Source: JANOBD01 sp031411495 (lineage in GTDB: Bacteria; Planctomycetota; Phycisphaerae; Tepidisphaerales; Tepidisphaeraceae). From it: a stretch of DNA of 64,000 nt. The notes under the pieces are model-generated. The model ran no database searches. It was not told where the DNA came from and saw only the letters and a list, made by a program, of their open reading frames with translations. A program made the position numbers and the translations under genes. The stretch lies in contig JANOBD010000120.1 in the NCBI GenBank assembly GCA_031411495.1, positions 1-64,000 on the forward strand, written 5' to 3'. This document shows, in pieces, positions 42,401-49,167 of the stretch (position 1 is the stretch's first letter; each line of letters begins with the position of its first letter).

Positions 42401-42970
42401 GCCGAGCTTTTGTTCGCCGGTGTCGACGACGATCGTGAAGTTCGTGTTGCCGCCGCCATTGTTTCGCATCGCGGCGAAGCGCACGACGTAGGCGACGCCG
42501 GACTGAAGTTGAGCGGTCAGCGATTCCGTGGCGAGCGCCGGATTCGTGTCCGTATCCTGCAGGGCGATGCGGTTCCCGCTGGCATCGTAGATCGCGATGG
42601 CAGAGTCGATGTTGTTGATCTGACCCGATGAGTAAGATGAAGTGAAGGTCGTCGTCTGTGTCGGCTCACCGTTGTTGAGCACGAAGCGGAAGCTGGAGTT
42701 GAAGACCGTGCTGTTGGTGTTGACGGAAAGGGTGTTGCCGTTAACTCCCGGCGCGAAGAGTTCTTGTGCGACCGAGCCGGGAACGATCGAGGAAGGAATC
42801 TGGCTGCTGAGATTGGCGGCAAGAAGCCGTCGCGGCTCGACCGACTCGAGTGCGGCTCGAACGAGCGCGCACCGACGATCACGCCGCAGCGCAAGCTTGC
42901 TGGTGAAACGCCCGAAAAGACGCCGACCGGATTGAAAAAGAGACCCTCGAATCGTGCGCGGTGCGTGCAT
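33452..42970 (-). CDS. Giant 3172-residue surface protein with CARDB repeats and dockerin-like end
   Basis: The start region has no ordinary signal peptide but carries ALESVEPRRLLAA (residues 40-52), the LEPRRLL-type signature at the N-terminus of large planctomycete surface proteins. Residues about 55-1500 are long serine/threonine/glycine-rich beta domains, probably repeated immunoglobulin-like or pre-peptidase folds. About 1600-2000 has a distinct lipoprotein-transport-like beta region. About 2000-2400 reads like repeated HxVWxx propeller blades (QHVVWVNTNGG). Two or three CARDB adhesion domains follow (about 2485-2850; for example GDNIFTVVVDPGEAIEES). The end is a pre-dockerin module plus two dockerin-like repeats (about 3070-3133). 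There is no PEP-CTERM tail; it ends in a basic stretch. Probably a cell-surface adhesin. Confidence 0.85.
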   Translation of the reverse strand: MHAPRTIRGSLFQSGRRLFGRFTSKLALRRDRRCALVRAALESVEPRRLLAANLSSQIPSSIVPGSVAQELFAPGVNGNTLSVNTNSTVFNSSFRFVLNNGEPTQTTTFTSSYSSGQINNIDSAIAIYDASGNRIALQDTDTNPALATESLTAQLQSGVAYVVRFAAMRNNGGGNTNFTIVVDTGEQKLGTPLVINPATTTGTLATSASPNSFTSSNSVRYIPVDFLNGTGASLGISGLGPDSSVAAALFIKSGSSWIKQSTATMNVGGSATLLPNAPTNQNVTDGEYLLALAPLNFTAAAQPVNLSASIFSPLAPPTVNPASAAAIAPALTTSSTLAGTVSGGIIGSQVLHTVTASVTGPMTLTFSETTTATPTLTVYNAAGSTMVEQASRTDNGIPVSLTFNAVAGTQYAVLGSINAGVIGAPYTMTTTQTIGTSTDVSVTSTLGQLTNLAIAPAAGGKLFRLTTEVGSKFVALQIAPDAGSTLVPRLELFGSSGVVQTFTSAGAGQPVFALIDVTSNAGPYTVFVSSASGTGTATMKHTTLAIPASVSLASLTQSTLNLASGGITSAVLPTDNGTPTGIQYYQPVNGANPAPTTFSAISSGGTIAVLLHYVQDGASLRLLESATPTGGTASVTVPVQSQVIHGVVALPVNFGGAGGVQMTVAGPLPTGIGLDMVPNALPNQPAPPAGFQSTMSVAGARLSSNQQRDLFQTTLPFNLTSSSTTLTYTPAQLGGPLRATVSVLNASNVVVANATSNAGAAVSIPLSGLTPGQLLRIEVKPVNGVNLGSGEYGFSMTVNTTDPRPFLVTQTEFHPFNSAAVGAHFPNAAFIPINFGSTGGSATGNFTSSTPYNNNGTGSIQVFEIDLATSNVPWQVTTTAIDPGVNTNFAVFYFNSTLNKYTRVPGTAPSFDYFPADRSQVDARIVANNLDVAPIFFEGEFGGPVKIYVVVMNEGGSRGQYRVTAEPAPIVNVGPGNSTPANILVAAPRAGSTNLGTALTTVQTLNATTFTLKTPSDMNGSNAVTSTLRVQTRDFSVGQTISVNISRGILFAGSASGVVGAGGVVNIQLDNNSGGLLTPILGPNQTYQVTVTASSMPSLGLALSLTVPYITPSGTVPPSSISTAPFPRDALFDSTLQRIMPSPTGALNETLATSGGAFYRIFTLDKSGTMNFTINSTSGGSPAVGLYRAGKTPTSGNHQDVSILMDFDNTRTSNNFVIGAVLPAGTYWLRGQGFDNIAPVTITGALPSYPARVLSVQPGTGITSQAEQTVINRNALGDTSGVTNNGFTSGRFLSSFFNLTVPSNATGAPVTFTLLDRLSTFPGQVNPVPPVGTASMEVWRFQNNVYTKVNSVLNLVTAANHGATISANEPAVPGTQYYVGVHFNGFQYASYAGFDVPVFTSGVADFSVTPIRLSPAQGQTLVEGSIVNGSFTSAPASNYTLQLGSVTSTRSLPSLAPFGQLVVAAPWQPNAASDVVAINANPISNIPELSRLNNFQSVALSTVDSTAPSVTIQLLDTNMTAEGTAGPTTGGTTWGRYVAGVPGQTSTIRLVGSDPNADLFVVVATLRNANGTFAINRFDSASGSSFTSNIPIDFGSLQGTTATNQNKISFYAMDTFGLRTPILIQNLDVATVPSMLSGGFPAPGVSGAGGTVTFTRSTRQFKYEFKNNIITINPTVSELLGFSVPFIGDKKNELLVAVSGVGTSGLNPNIDIPLPLTGHIKLVAVDKEMYKKDVPGNYQNGALSFTSQVTLSGRSLVPGSASATMVLKDLQLLNINTPQVPLFKFGVPGIAELNAGIKFGLSAKLNAAAKLGFDPLAGDVGGYLGSLGVMSPTFIQPEITGTATISGSAEVLGFDVASISGTLGLTITATFGLDNNVPGRIISFGDSLDHTGLKISGELKFNVKAEVLWYDVYEYNETIPLGDLVNTIDQGIFLTDPPSFSPGKFIGPGALLSRVREGGATPTIKNGSSLVGAYNINPSPQLVINNSVLNGIAHTIQLTNVGTAGAPLANLAFTKRTGGAWSGLTTISQTTDVSDPKLALTNDGANTPAVVVYNVDKAVGSPATRTVNQRLTNQEIRYRYYDGTNWGSEVVLTNDSGLDSQHSVAFNSSGVGTLAWVHNTSATPVDANGAFAATSNEIKVATWNSATHSWGAPVTLTTGGGSDSMPTTFVDASGKQHVVWVNTNGGVSQLMFATNTGGVWTAPAVLGVGGLQPGGIFRDVAMGSDGSGRVNVVFSYQSENADGSLSTGLYQRPATTATFTSNLPAVQITQNANYTGLRTTNTPTGALVAYWQQSDGQQNQIFEATISNGVVAGPSQISTSNNVAQSPSAAVDGDGKIQLLYNDATLFGSTANAAPTDPTVGSPTASGVASSSAAMLPQFTFVEPLNFGADNNGIAAVGAPIVGRAKIANRGLATAGVTITARNGPVGGGTIVSVRTIQLAPGATYDYSETFTAGAGDQTYSLSMFNIQQAFNTTENVSTATLRGLTDIQAVSLTNDVSSPAPGSNQTLFATVRNNGSTVAPNFTATLYAGDPNSPQFPLTVVSSQVVTGLAANSNRLLSFPVTLGANAGDNIFTVVVDPGEAIEESSELNNRARYEVNFRADPSVSSLDGSPPVLATLLNNSNANNVQVDVKVTNLGVTPMSNVPVDLTVTRDGGVVESLGQIIIPSLLINSTVVVTFTITAKAGDNVFSASINPAVFTQDSNLGNNTGTATLRVAGLAALSATGTLTSSSGSAGAPLTLNANIINGGLADAPSVPYVVFASLASGGPSVIIGSGSTSVAALSSAAAAISLNTAGLAPGNYNITLRLDPNETLIEDTVADNTLTIAYTISSQVVLGGPVYYLKRDADGVTLDVWANSTGTGSPDQTFLLANVSTLTVTAASGSQSLTIDFSAGNPLPLTGLAFNAPIGGTNSLKIIGTGGVDRFDMAGNTIRVVTAATDVNVTRTNVQQVSFRGIANTDVINLSYASGNPLPGKLQLESGSFQLNGFQNFNNTTLDMGTSSLLISYPAGNSVASTIRQYLQRGYNGGAWNGAATPTLGSINSSSAGGTTLRAVGYADFNDGRDVNLTPNTVLLKYTHVADTDLNGAVDFVDLLRLAQAYNQTNAVWDQGDLTYDGIVNFNDLLILAQGYGQTMLNSVRSVTTAKRDIGAKFGDSVIRDLDERNAFVARSRSK

Positions 42971-43320
42971 GTTCTGCTCCTATTCGTTGTACGACTTGAA
43001 TAAACCGGCGGCAAAAGGAAAACGGTCATGCCCTCGATCCGCAGGCCTTACAAACAGAGTTAGCAGTAAAGTAGCTAGATTCCGCGCCAGACGCTCACTT
43101 TTTGATAATCGGCGGCCATTCGGCGGATGTTCGTCGCCGATCGTCAATCGTTGGTCACGCCGCGACTCGAGAACCGGAGCGGCTCGCTTTGCAAAATCGA
43201 GCACGCCGAATCGTCCGCTCTTGTTCCTCGCCGGGTGAAGCCCACTGGACCTCCGCCTACGGAATGATGTGTTTGCAGAAGCGTCCTTTCGCCCGTGCAC
43301 TGCACGGCTACCATCTTTCC
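42971..43320. other. Divergent promoter region between the surface protein and SppA genes
   Basis: A 350-bp gap upstream of both the leftward 3172-aa gene and the rightward protease gene. I see no coding sequence and no clear palindrome, only AT-richer stretches around 43,020-43,110 where promoters may lie. Confidence 0.4.
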
Positions 43321-44289
43321 ATGAACACTCGAATTGCCCTTCTCGTGTCTGGCCTGCTCGCCGTCGCCGGCTGCGGCGTGCCGAGCTTCTTGGTCACGCC
43401 GGTCCAACATCGAGACGGGCTGGAGGAAATCCAGGTTCAGCGCGGCAGCGGGTTTTCCAAGGTGGCGGTGATCCCCGTTGACGGGCTGATCGTGAATGCC
43501 CGCTCGCCGGGACTAATTCAGGAAGGCGACAACAAGATTTCCGTCATCAGCCAGCAGCTCGACAAGGCCGCCGACGATTCGATGGTGAAGGCCGTCGTCC
43601 TGCGAATCAACTCACCCGGCGGAACCGTAACCGGGAGTGACATTCTCTATCAGATGATCAAGCGCTTCCGCGCCAAGACCGGCAAGCCGGTCGTCGCATC
43701 GATTCAGGAGATCGGCGCCTCTGGGGGCTACTACACCGCCCTCGCGTGCGACCGGATCGTCGCCTGCCCCACCAGTGTCGTTGGTTCGATCGGCGTCATC
43801 TTCAACACCTTCAGCATGGAAGGGACACTGACAAAGCTCGGAATCAAGACGGACGCGATCAAGAGCGCGAAGAACAAGGATATCGGTTCGCCGCTGCGCG
43901 ACATGACGCCTGAGGAGAGGGCTCTGCTTCAGCTGACGGTTGACGAATACTTTGCACGTTTCAAAACGCTCGCGATGACGACGCGGCACATCACCGATGA
44001 ATCCACCATCGCCATTTCGACCGATGGCCGGGTTTTTAGCGGCGCTAAGGCGAAGGAGATCGGGCTGATCGACGAAGTCGGCATCCTGGAGGATGCAGTG
44101 GACATCGCGCGAAAACTGGCGAAGGCCGACAGCGCGAAGGCCGTCATGTATCGCCGACCTTTCGGGCCCGGCGGTTCCATTTACGCCGAGACCAGCGCCC
44201 CGGTTCCGCAATCCAGCACGCTAACCTTGCCACTTCCCGAGACCGAGTTGAGCTTGCCCGGTGGTTTCTACTACCTGTGGAAACCTTGA
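43321..44289 (+). CDS. sppA: SppA-type signal peptide peptidase, lipoprotein form
   Basis: A 322-residue serine protease of family S49 from ATG 43321. A lipoprotein signal (LLVSGLLAVAGCGV) anchors it to a membrane. The ClpP-like fold has the nucleophile S134 in IGASGGYYTALA and the general base K181 in AIKSAKNKD, the serine/lysine pair of SppA. The oxyanion-hole segment RINSPGGTVTGSD comes earlier. It is a short single-domain form, as in Gram-positive SppA. It degrades leftover signal peptides after secretion, which may matter beside genes for giant secreted proteins. Confidence 0.9.
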   Translation: MNTRIALLVSGLLAVAGCGVPSFLVTPVQHRDGLEEIQVQRGSGFSKVAVIPVDGLIVNARSPGLIQEGDNKISVISQQLDKAADDSMVKAVVLRINSPGGTVTGSDILYQMIKRFRAKTGKPVVASIQEIGASGGYYTALACDRIVACPTSVVGSIGVIFNTFSMEGTLTKLGIKTDAIKSAKNKDIGSPLRDMTPEERALLQLTVDEYFARFKTLAMTTRHITDESTIAISTDGRVFSGAKAKEIGLIDEVGILEDAVDIARKLAKADSAKAVMYRRPFGPGGSIYAETSAPVPQSSTLTLPLPETELSLPGGFYYLWKP

Positions 44290-44406
44290 TGCGCCCTTCG
44301 CCAGGCGCAGCGGCAGGCGGCTGAGTGGAACGACAGGGATCAACCGCTCGTCATTTCTTCGAGCACTCGTCCTCGGAGATCCGTTGCGTACAATTCCCAC
44401 CGAATC

Positions 44407-45378
44407 ATGATTTCACTTGCATGCACCAAATGCTCGACGCTCCTCAATGTCGACGACGGCTTTGCCGGCGGCGTGTGTCGGTGCAGCGCGTGTGGGACGA
44501 TCCAGACCGTTCCGCGGAAAGGCGATGCACCCGCCAAGAACGGCGCAGCGGGAACCGTCATCTATGAGCGTGCCTCGCGAGAAGCGGTCAGCAAGGAACT
44601 CGAAGCGCTCGGCGAAGTCGTCACGAGCTCGGGAATCGCCAGCAGTGGCATCCTCAACCAGACGGGCTGGCGAACGGCACGCAAAACTGCGTCGCTTGGA
44701 ACGTGGATCGGCATCCCGCTCCTGGTAGTCGTCTTACTTCTCGGAGCTTGGTTTTTGTTCTTTCAGAAATCGGAAGCAACGCCCGAGAACGCGCGGCGTT
44801 CCTCCGCGGAAACAGCCCAGTCGAATATGCCACCTGCTCGCACCATCGCAGGGCCGCGCTTCGCTTCGATCGCCCTCGACCGCGGCGGGACCATCGTCTA
44901 CCTGCTCGATCGCGGCGACGCGACGCGGCCATTCACCGCCCCGCTGCAGGCGGCGGTGCTCAACTCGCTGGCGACGCTTCAGCAGAATCGCCGGTTCCAG
45001 ATTCGCTATTGGAGCGCGGACGGTGATTCGCCGGCGTTTCCGCTCACTCCAGGAGAAACGAGCGAATACAACCGAAAAAAAGCGGCCGAGTGGATGAGTG
45101 GCATCATCGGTGGCCAGTCGACTGACGCGGTCGCCAGCCTTGATGCCGCACTCGCAGTCAAGCCCAGCGAGATCGTTCTCATCACCGGCAAGGCGTGGCA
45201 GATGGACGACAGCTTTACCAACCAGGCCGTGGTGAAGCTCACTGGAAAGAACATCCGCGTTCATGTCGTTTCGCTCGGTACAACGAGCAGCGAAGACCCG
45301 CTGTCGCGCCTCGCCAGCAAGACCGGCGGAATCTACTTGTCGCTTTCCTCCGGTGAGCTGGAGCAACTGTCTCAATAG
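44407..45378 (+). CDS. Zinc-ribbon membrane protein with a von Willebrand A-like domain
   Basis: A 323-residue protein. Residues 1-40 contain a zinc ribbon (ACTKCSTLL, CRCSACGTIQ), followed by a linker, one membrane helix (about 100-120, IGIPLLVVVLLLGAWFLFF) and a periplasmic domain (about 150-320). The domain has the alternating strand/helix pattern of a von Willebrand A fold: GTIVYLLDRGDAT, DAALAVKPSEIVLITGKAW, NIRVHVVSLGTTSSED. The metal site looks degenerate: instead of DxSxS the first strand reads LDRGDA. I know of similar planctomycete proteins, but no function. Confidence 0.7.
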   Translation: MISLACTKCSTLLNVDDGFAGGVCRCSACGTIQTVPRKGDAPAKNGAAGTVIYERASREAVSKELEALGEVVTSSGIASSGILNQTGWRTARKTASLGTWIGIPLLVVVLLLGAWFLFFQKSEATPENARRSSAETAQSNMPPARTIAGPRFASIALDRGGTIVYLLDRGDATRPFTAPLQAAVLNSLATLQQNRRFQIRYWSADGDSPAFPLTPGETSEYNRKKAAEWMSGIIGGQSTDAVASLDAALAVKPSEIVLITGKAWQMDDSFTNQAVVKLTGKNIRVHVVSLGTTSSEDPLSRLASKTGGIYLSLSSGELEQLSQ

Positions 45379-45421
45379 CGGAATCTAGCCAAAGACAAGT
45401 CTGGCCGCCTACGATGCCGGC

Positions 45422-46342
45422 ATGGAACAGCGCACACTCGGACGTACCGGATTGAAAGTCTCGCCCCTGGGTTTTGGCGCGGCGCCGGCCGCGTTTCTTA
45501 AGAGCGACGTTGAACGTACCGTCACGGTGCTCAACTCGCTGCTCGACACCGGCGTGAATCTCGTTGACACGGCCGCGGTCTACCCCGGCAGCGAAGAGTT
45601 CATCGGCAACCATTTCGCCGATCGGCGGGACGAGTTCGTCCTCGTCAGCAAGTGTGGCCACACCAAAGTGGAGGGCGTCTCGGCGCCGAACTGGAGCCGC
45701 GAACTGGTCTCGGCCGCAGTCGATCGCGCGCTCCGTCTCCTTAAAACAGACCGGCTCGACGTAATGCTCCTGCATTCCTGCGACCTAGACACGCTCAAGA
45801 AAGGTGACGCGATCGGCGCGTTGGTCGATGCCAGAAAAGCCGGCAAGATCAGTCACCTGGGCTACAGCGGCGACAACGAGGCGGCCGAATATGCCTGCGC
45901 GCTCGACGACATCGAGGTTCTGGAGACCAGCGTGAATTATCTCGACCAGGCGAATATCGAGCGAGCGCTGCCGGCGGCGCGGGCGAACAACGTGGGTGTG
46001 ATCGCCAAGCGCCCGGTCGCGAATGCCGCCTGGAAGGGCGCGGCCGACCGCGCAGGCATCTACGTCAGCTATACCAAGGAATACATCCGCCGGCACGATG
46101 CGATGAAGATCCAGGCACAGGAGTACGGCTTCACCGAAGAGCAGTGGCCAGAACTCGCATTGCGGTTCACGCTGGGGTTCCCCGAGGTCTCCACCGCGAT
46201 CGTCGGAACGACGAATCCTGAAAACGCGAAAATCAATCTCGATGCGGCAGCCAAAGGTCCGCTGAGCGGCGATATCGTCGAACGAATCCGTGCGAAGTAC
46301 CGCGCCACGAGCGGCTCGGCGAGCTGGACGGCGCAGACGTAA
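45422..46342 (+). CDS. Aldo/keto reductase
   Basis: A 306-residue TIM-barrel oxidoreductase. It starts with the family strand RTLGRTGLKVSPLGFGAAP. The catalytic tetrad appears as D49 and Y54 (NLVDTAAVYPGSEE), K77 (FVLVSKCGH) and H118 (DVMLLHSCD). The NADPH-binding end is STAIVGTTNPENAKIN. It reduces aldehydes or ketones with NADPH; substrate unknown. It is probably a single gene, with 43 bp from the gene before and convergent with the SGNH hydrolase. Confidence 0.92.
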   Translation: MEQRTLGRTGLKVSPLGFGAAPAAFLKSDVERTVTVLNSLLDTGVNLVDTAAVYPGSEEFIGNHFADRRDEFVLVSKCGHTKVEGVSAPNWSRELVSAAVDRALRLLKTDRLDVMLLHSCDLDTLKKGDAIGALVDARKAGKISHLGYSGDNEAAEYACALDDIEVLETSVNYLDQANIERALPAARANNVGVIAKRPVANAAWKGAADRAGIYVSYTKEYIRRHDAMKIQAQEYGFTEEQWPELALRFTLGFPEVSTAIVGTTNPENAKINLDAAAKGPLSGDIVERIRAKYRATSGSASWTAQT

Positions 46343-46357
46343 TTCGCGAGCATCGAA

Positions 46358-47494
46358 TCACGGCACGATCAGCGATCGCAGTGTCGGCTCCAGTGCATCG
46401 GCGTAGCGCATCATTCCCAGATCGCTGGGGTGCGAACCATCGACGGTCGCCTCGCCATCCTCGGCGAGCAGATCGTGTCCGTCGCGGAAGTGAAGTTGCT
46501 CGATTCCCGATTGCCGAAGTGATTCGAACTCCTGCCTCAGTGCGGCACGCTTCTCCTCCTGCGGTCTGCCCAACGTGGCGATGAGCGGAGCACTCGCCCA
46601 GGTTCGCTCGTCCAGCAACAGGATGGGTGTGGCCGGGTGCGAGGTGCGGATCAGTTTTACCAAGGGGGCCGTGCGTTCCCTGATCAGCGTCGTTGACACG
46701 TTGGCGACGCAGTCGATGACGAAAGCCGAAGGATCCAGTTCGCAGAGGAATCGCGAGACTTCCAGTTCGAGCCGGCCGTTGCCGGAAAATCCGAAGTTCA
46801 ACATCGGGACATCCAGGCGGCGTTGGAGGATGTTGGTGAACGCCATGCCGGGCCGCGACGCACAGCCGCCCTGCGTGATCGATGTGCCGTAAAACAAGAC
46901 GGGCTTCTCGCGGCGCGGGCCGATTGGCGCGAAGCTTGAATCCCTGGCAAGGCCGATCTGCATGGACGTCACGCCGTTATAGAGCGGAAAGTTCAGCCGG
47001 TATTCACGCAGGCCCGGGAGCAGGTCTTTGACGAGCAGTGCCTCGTTCGCCTTAACGCGCGGCTGAAATGTCGCGACGTAGTGCCACTTGCCTTCGACAC
47101 GCGCGTACAAGTCGACACCCGAAACGCCTGTGGCCGGCATGTGCTGCATGGCCAGCGGCTCGTTCAACAACTCGTAGCGGATGTAGATCTCCGTCGCATC
47201 CGTCTGGAAATGTGCCGAGAAGCCTGCGGTGTGTCGCGAAAGGTTCCAGACTTCGTCGCGCACAACGCCCCTGGCCCGCGCGGGCAGGCGGTCGAAATAC
47301 GATTCGGTGTCGTCAAACGCGCGCCCGTCGAGTCCGAAGTTACGGACGTCGTGCCAGATCAGGTCGGCGGGAATCGCGGCGGGTTTCGACGTCGGTTGGG
47401 TCGCGGGAGTGGTCGCGGGCACCGTTTGTGCGCGGCTGACAGACGCAGTCGCGATCGCCATAGCGCTGGTGGTGAGGAAGGATCTTCGATTCAT
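46358..47494 (-). CDS. Exported SGNH-family hydrolase
   Basis: A 378-residue protein from ATG 47494. The N-terminus MNRRSFLTTSAMAIATASVSRAQ is a Tat-like signal. A first beta domain (about 45-185) carries sugar-binding-like aromatic residues. The SGNH hydrolase domain then shows the nucleophile in LFYGTSITQGG (about 205), an Asn block FGFSGNGRLELEV and the Asp/His pair DGSHPSDLG near the end. This domain pair resembles bacterial acetyl-xylan or other carbohydrate esterases (SGNH_2 type), so de-acetylation of polysaccharide in the periplasm is likely. Substrate not determined. Confidence 0.85.
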   Translation of the reverse strand: MNRRSFLTTSAMAIATASVSRAQTVPATTPATQPTSKPAAIPADLIWHDVRNFGLDGRAFDDTESYFDRLPARARGVVRDEVWNLSRHTAGFSAHFQTDATEIYIRYELLNEPLAMQHMPATGVSGVDLYARVEGKWHYVATFQPRVKANEALLVKDLLPGLREYRLNFPLYNGVTSMQIGLARDSSFAPIGPRREKPVLFYGTSITQGGCASRPGMAFTNILQRRLDVPMLNFGFSGNGRLELEVSRFLCELDPSAFVIDCVANVSTTLIRERTAPLVKLIRTSHPATPILLLDERTWASAPLIATLGRPQEEKRAALRQEFESLRQSGIEQLHFRDGHDLLAEDGEATVDGSHPSDLGMMRYADALEPTLRSLIVP

Positions 47495-47639
47495 CCTCGG
47501 GATTGCAAGGCCGTCTGAAGCAAAGGGCAAGTCGCCGCGCCGAACTTTCTGGGACGAACGTCGCGGATGCGGCCTTCGCTTGCATCCCGCCCCCTCACGG
47601 ATACCGTTTCACCTCCCTATCATTCAGCGAAAGAACTTC

Positions 47640-49019
47640 ATGGCAGAACAATTCGATCTGATCGTCATCGGTGCCGGGCCCGGCGGATATGTCGCCGCAA
47701 TTCGTGCCGCTCAACTGGGAATGAGAGTCGCCTGCGTCGAGAAACAATACCTCGGCGGCACATGCCTCAACGTCGGCTGCATCCCTTCCAAGGCGATGCT
47801 CGAAAGCTCTCACCACTTCTACGCCGCGAAACACCAGTTCGCGAAACACGGCATCATCGGCGACGTCAAGCTCGATCTGACGACCATGCTCAAACGCAAG
47901 GACGAGGTGGTGAAAGGCCTCACCAGCGGCGTCGGCTTCCTGTTCAAGAAGAACAAGGTCGCTCACTTGAATGGCCACGGCAAAATCACCGGCCCCGGCA
48001 GCGTCGACGTGAACGGCACCCGGTACGAGGCGAAAAACATCCTCATCGCCACCGGCAGCGCGCCGATCCCGATCCCGTCGCTCCCATTCGATGGAAAGAT
48101 GGTGCTCGACTCCACCGGCGCGCTCGCCATCAGCGAACTGCCGAAAAAACTGCTCATCGTCGGCGGCGGGTATATCGGCGTCGAACTCGGATCGGTCTGG
48201 AACCGGCTGGGCAGCGACGTGAACATCGTCGAGTTCATGCCCTACATCCTGCCCGCCTCCGATCGCGAGATGGCGAACGAGCTGCAGAAGTTTCTCACCA
48301 AGCAGGGCATTAAGTTTCAGTTCAACACGGGTGCACAGGGCGCGAAAGTCGAAGGCAACCAGGTACGCGTCGCGCTCAAGAGTGGCGAAACGATCAGCGA
48401 ACTGGTGGTCGACAAGGTGATCGTCGCGGTCGGTCGGAAGCCGTATACGGAAAATCTCGGACTGGATTCAATCGGCATCACGCCCAGCCCCAAGGGGTTC
48501 ATTACCGTCGATGATCACTTTCGGACAACCGTGCCCAGCATCTATGCGATCGGCGACGTGATCGGGCGGATCATGCTGGCACACAACGCGGAAGAGGAAG
48601 GCATCGCCGCGGTCGAACTGATGGCGGGCAAAGCAGGCCACGTGAACTACAAGGCGTGTCCCGCCGTCGTCTACACGCACCCGGAACTCGGCAGCGTTGG
48701 CCTGACCGAGGACCAGGCCAGGGAGCAGTTCGGCGAAATCAAGGTCGGGAAGTTCCCTCTGCTCGCGAACGGACGCGCCAAGGGGATGGGCGAGACCGAA
48801 GGTTTCATCAAGGTGATCGGCGACAAGCGGACCGACCGACTGCTCGGCGTCCATGCGCTCTGTGCCCACGCGAGCGACGTCATCGCCGAGGCAACGGTGG
48901 CGATGGAGTTCGCAGCGAGTTGCGAAGACATCGCGCGAAGCTTCCACGCCCATCCGACCTTGAGCGAAGCGCTCAAGGAAGCCGCGATGGCGGTGGATGG
49001 ACGCCAGATTCACATGTGA
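47640..49019 (+). CDS. lpdA: Dihydrolipoyl dehydrogenase
   Basis: A 459-residue flavoprotein from ATG 47640. The FAD site is VIGAGPGGYVAAIRAAQ, followed by the redox-active disulfide C42/C47 in LGGTCLNVGCIPSK. The NAD site is IVGGGYIGVELG, the second FAD motif is YAIGDVIG, and the catalytic His-Glu pair is in AHPTLSEA. It re-oxidises dihydrolipoamide in 2-oxo acid dehydrogenase complexes or the glycine cleavage system. The E1 and E2 subunits are not adjacent. Length is normal for the family. Confidence 0.95.
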   Translation: MAEQFDLIVIGAGPGGYVAAIRAAQLGMRVACVEKQYLGGTCLNVGCIPSKAMLESSHHFYAAKHQFAKHGIIGDVKLDLTTMLKRKDEVVKGLTSGVGFLFKKNKVAHLNGHGKITGPGSVDVNGTRYEAKNILIATGSAPIPIPSLPFDGKMVLDSTGALAISELPKKLLIVGGGYIGVELGSVWNRLGSDVNIVEFMPYILPASDREMANELQKFLTKQGIKFQFNTGAQGAKVEGNQVRVALKSGETISELVVDKVIVAVGRKPYTENLGLDSIGITPSPKGFITVDDHFRTTVPSIYAIGDVIGRIMLAHNAEEEGIAAVELMAGKAGHVNYKACPAVVYTHPELGSVGLTEDQAREQFGEIKVGKFPLLANGRAKGMGETEGFIKVIGDKRTDRLLGVHALCAHASDVIAEATVAMEFAASCEDIARSFHAHPTLSEALKEAAMAVDGRQIHM

Positions 49020-49167
49020 GGCCGGGGTGTGACGGGAGGAGGGTGGAAGCGCCGGTTGGCGGAACAGCGTGCGCCCTGGCGGCGGGTGATGAATCGACGC
49101 CGGAGGGCTGATATTCTATAATTATGTGTCGACAGACCGCTTTCGTGAGCGCATATTAGGGCTGCCT

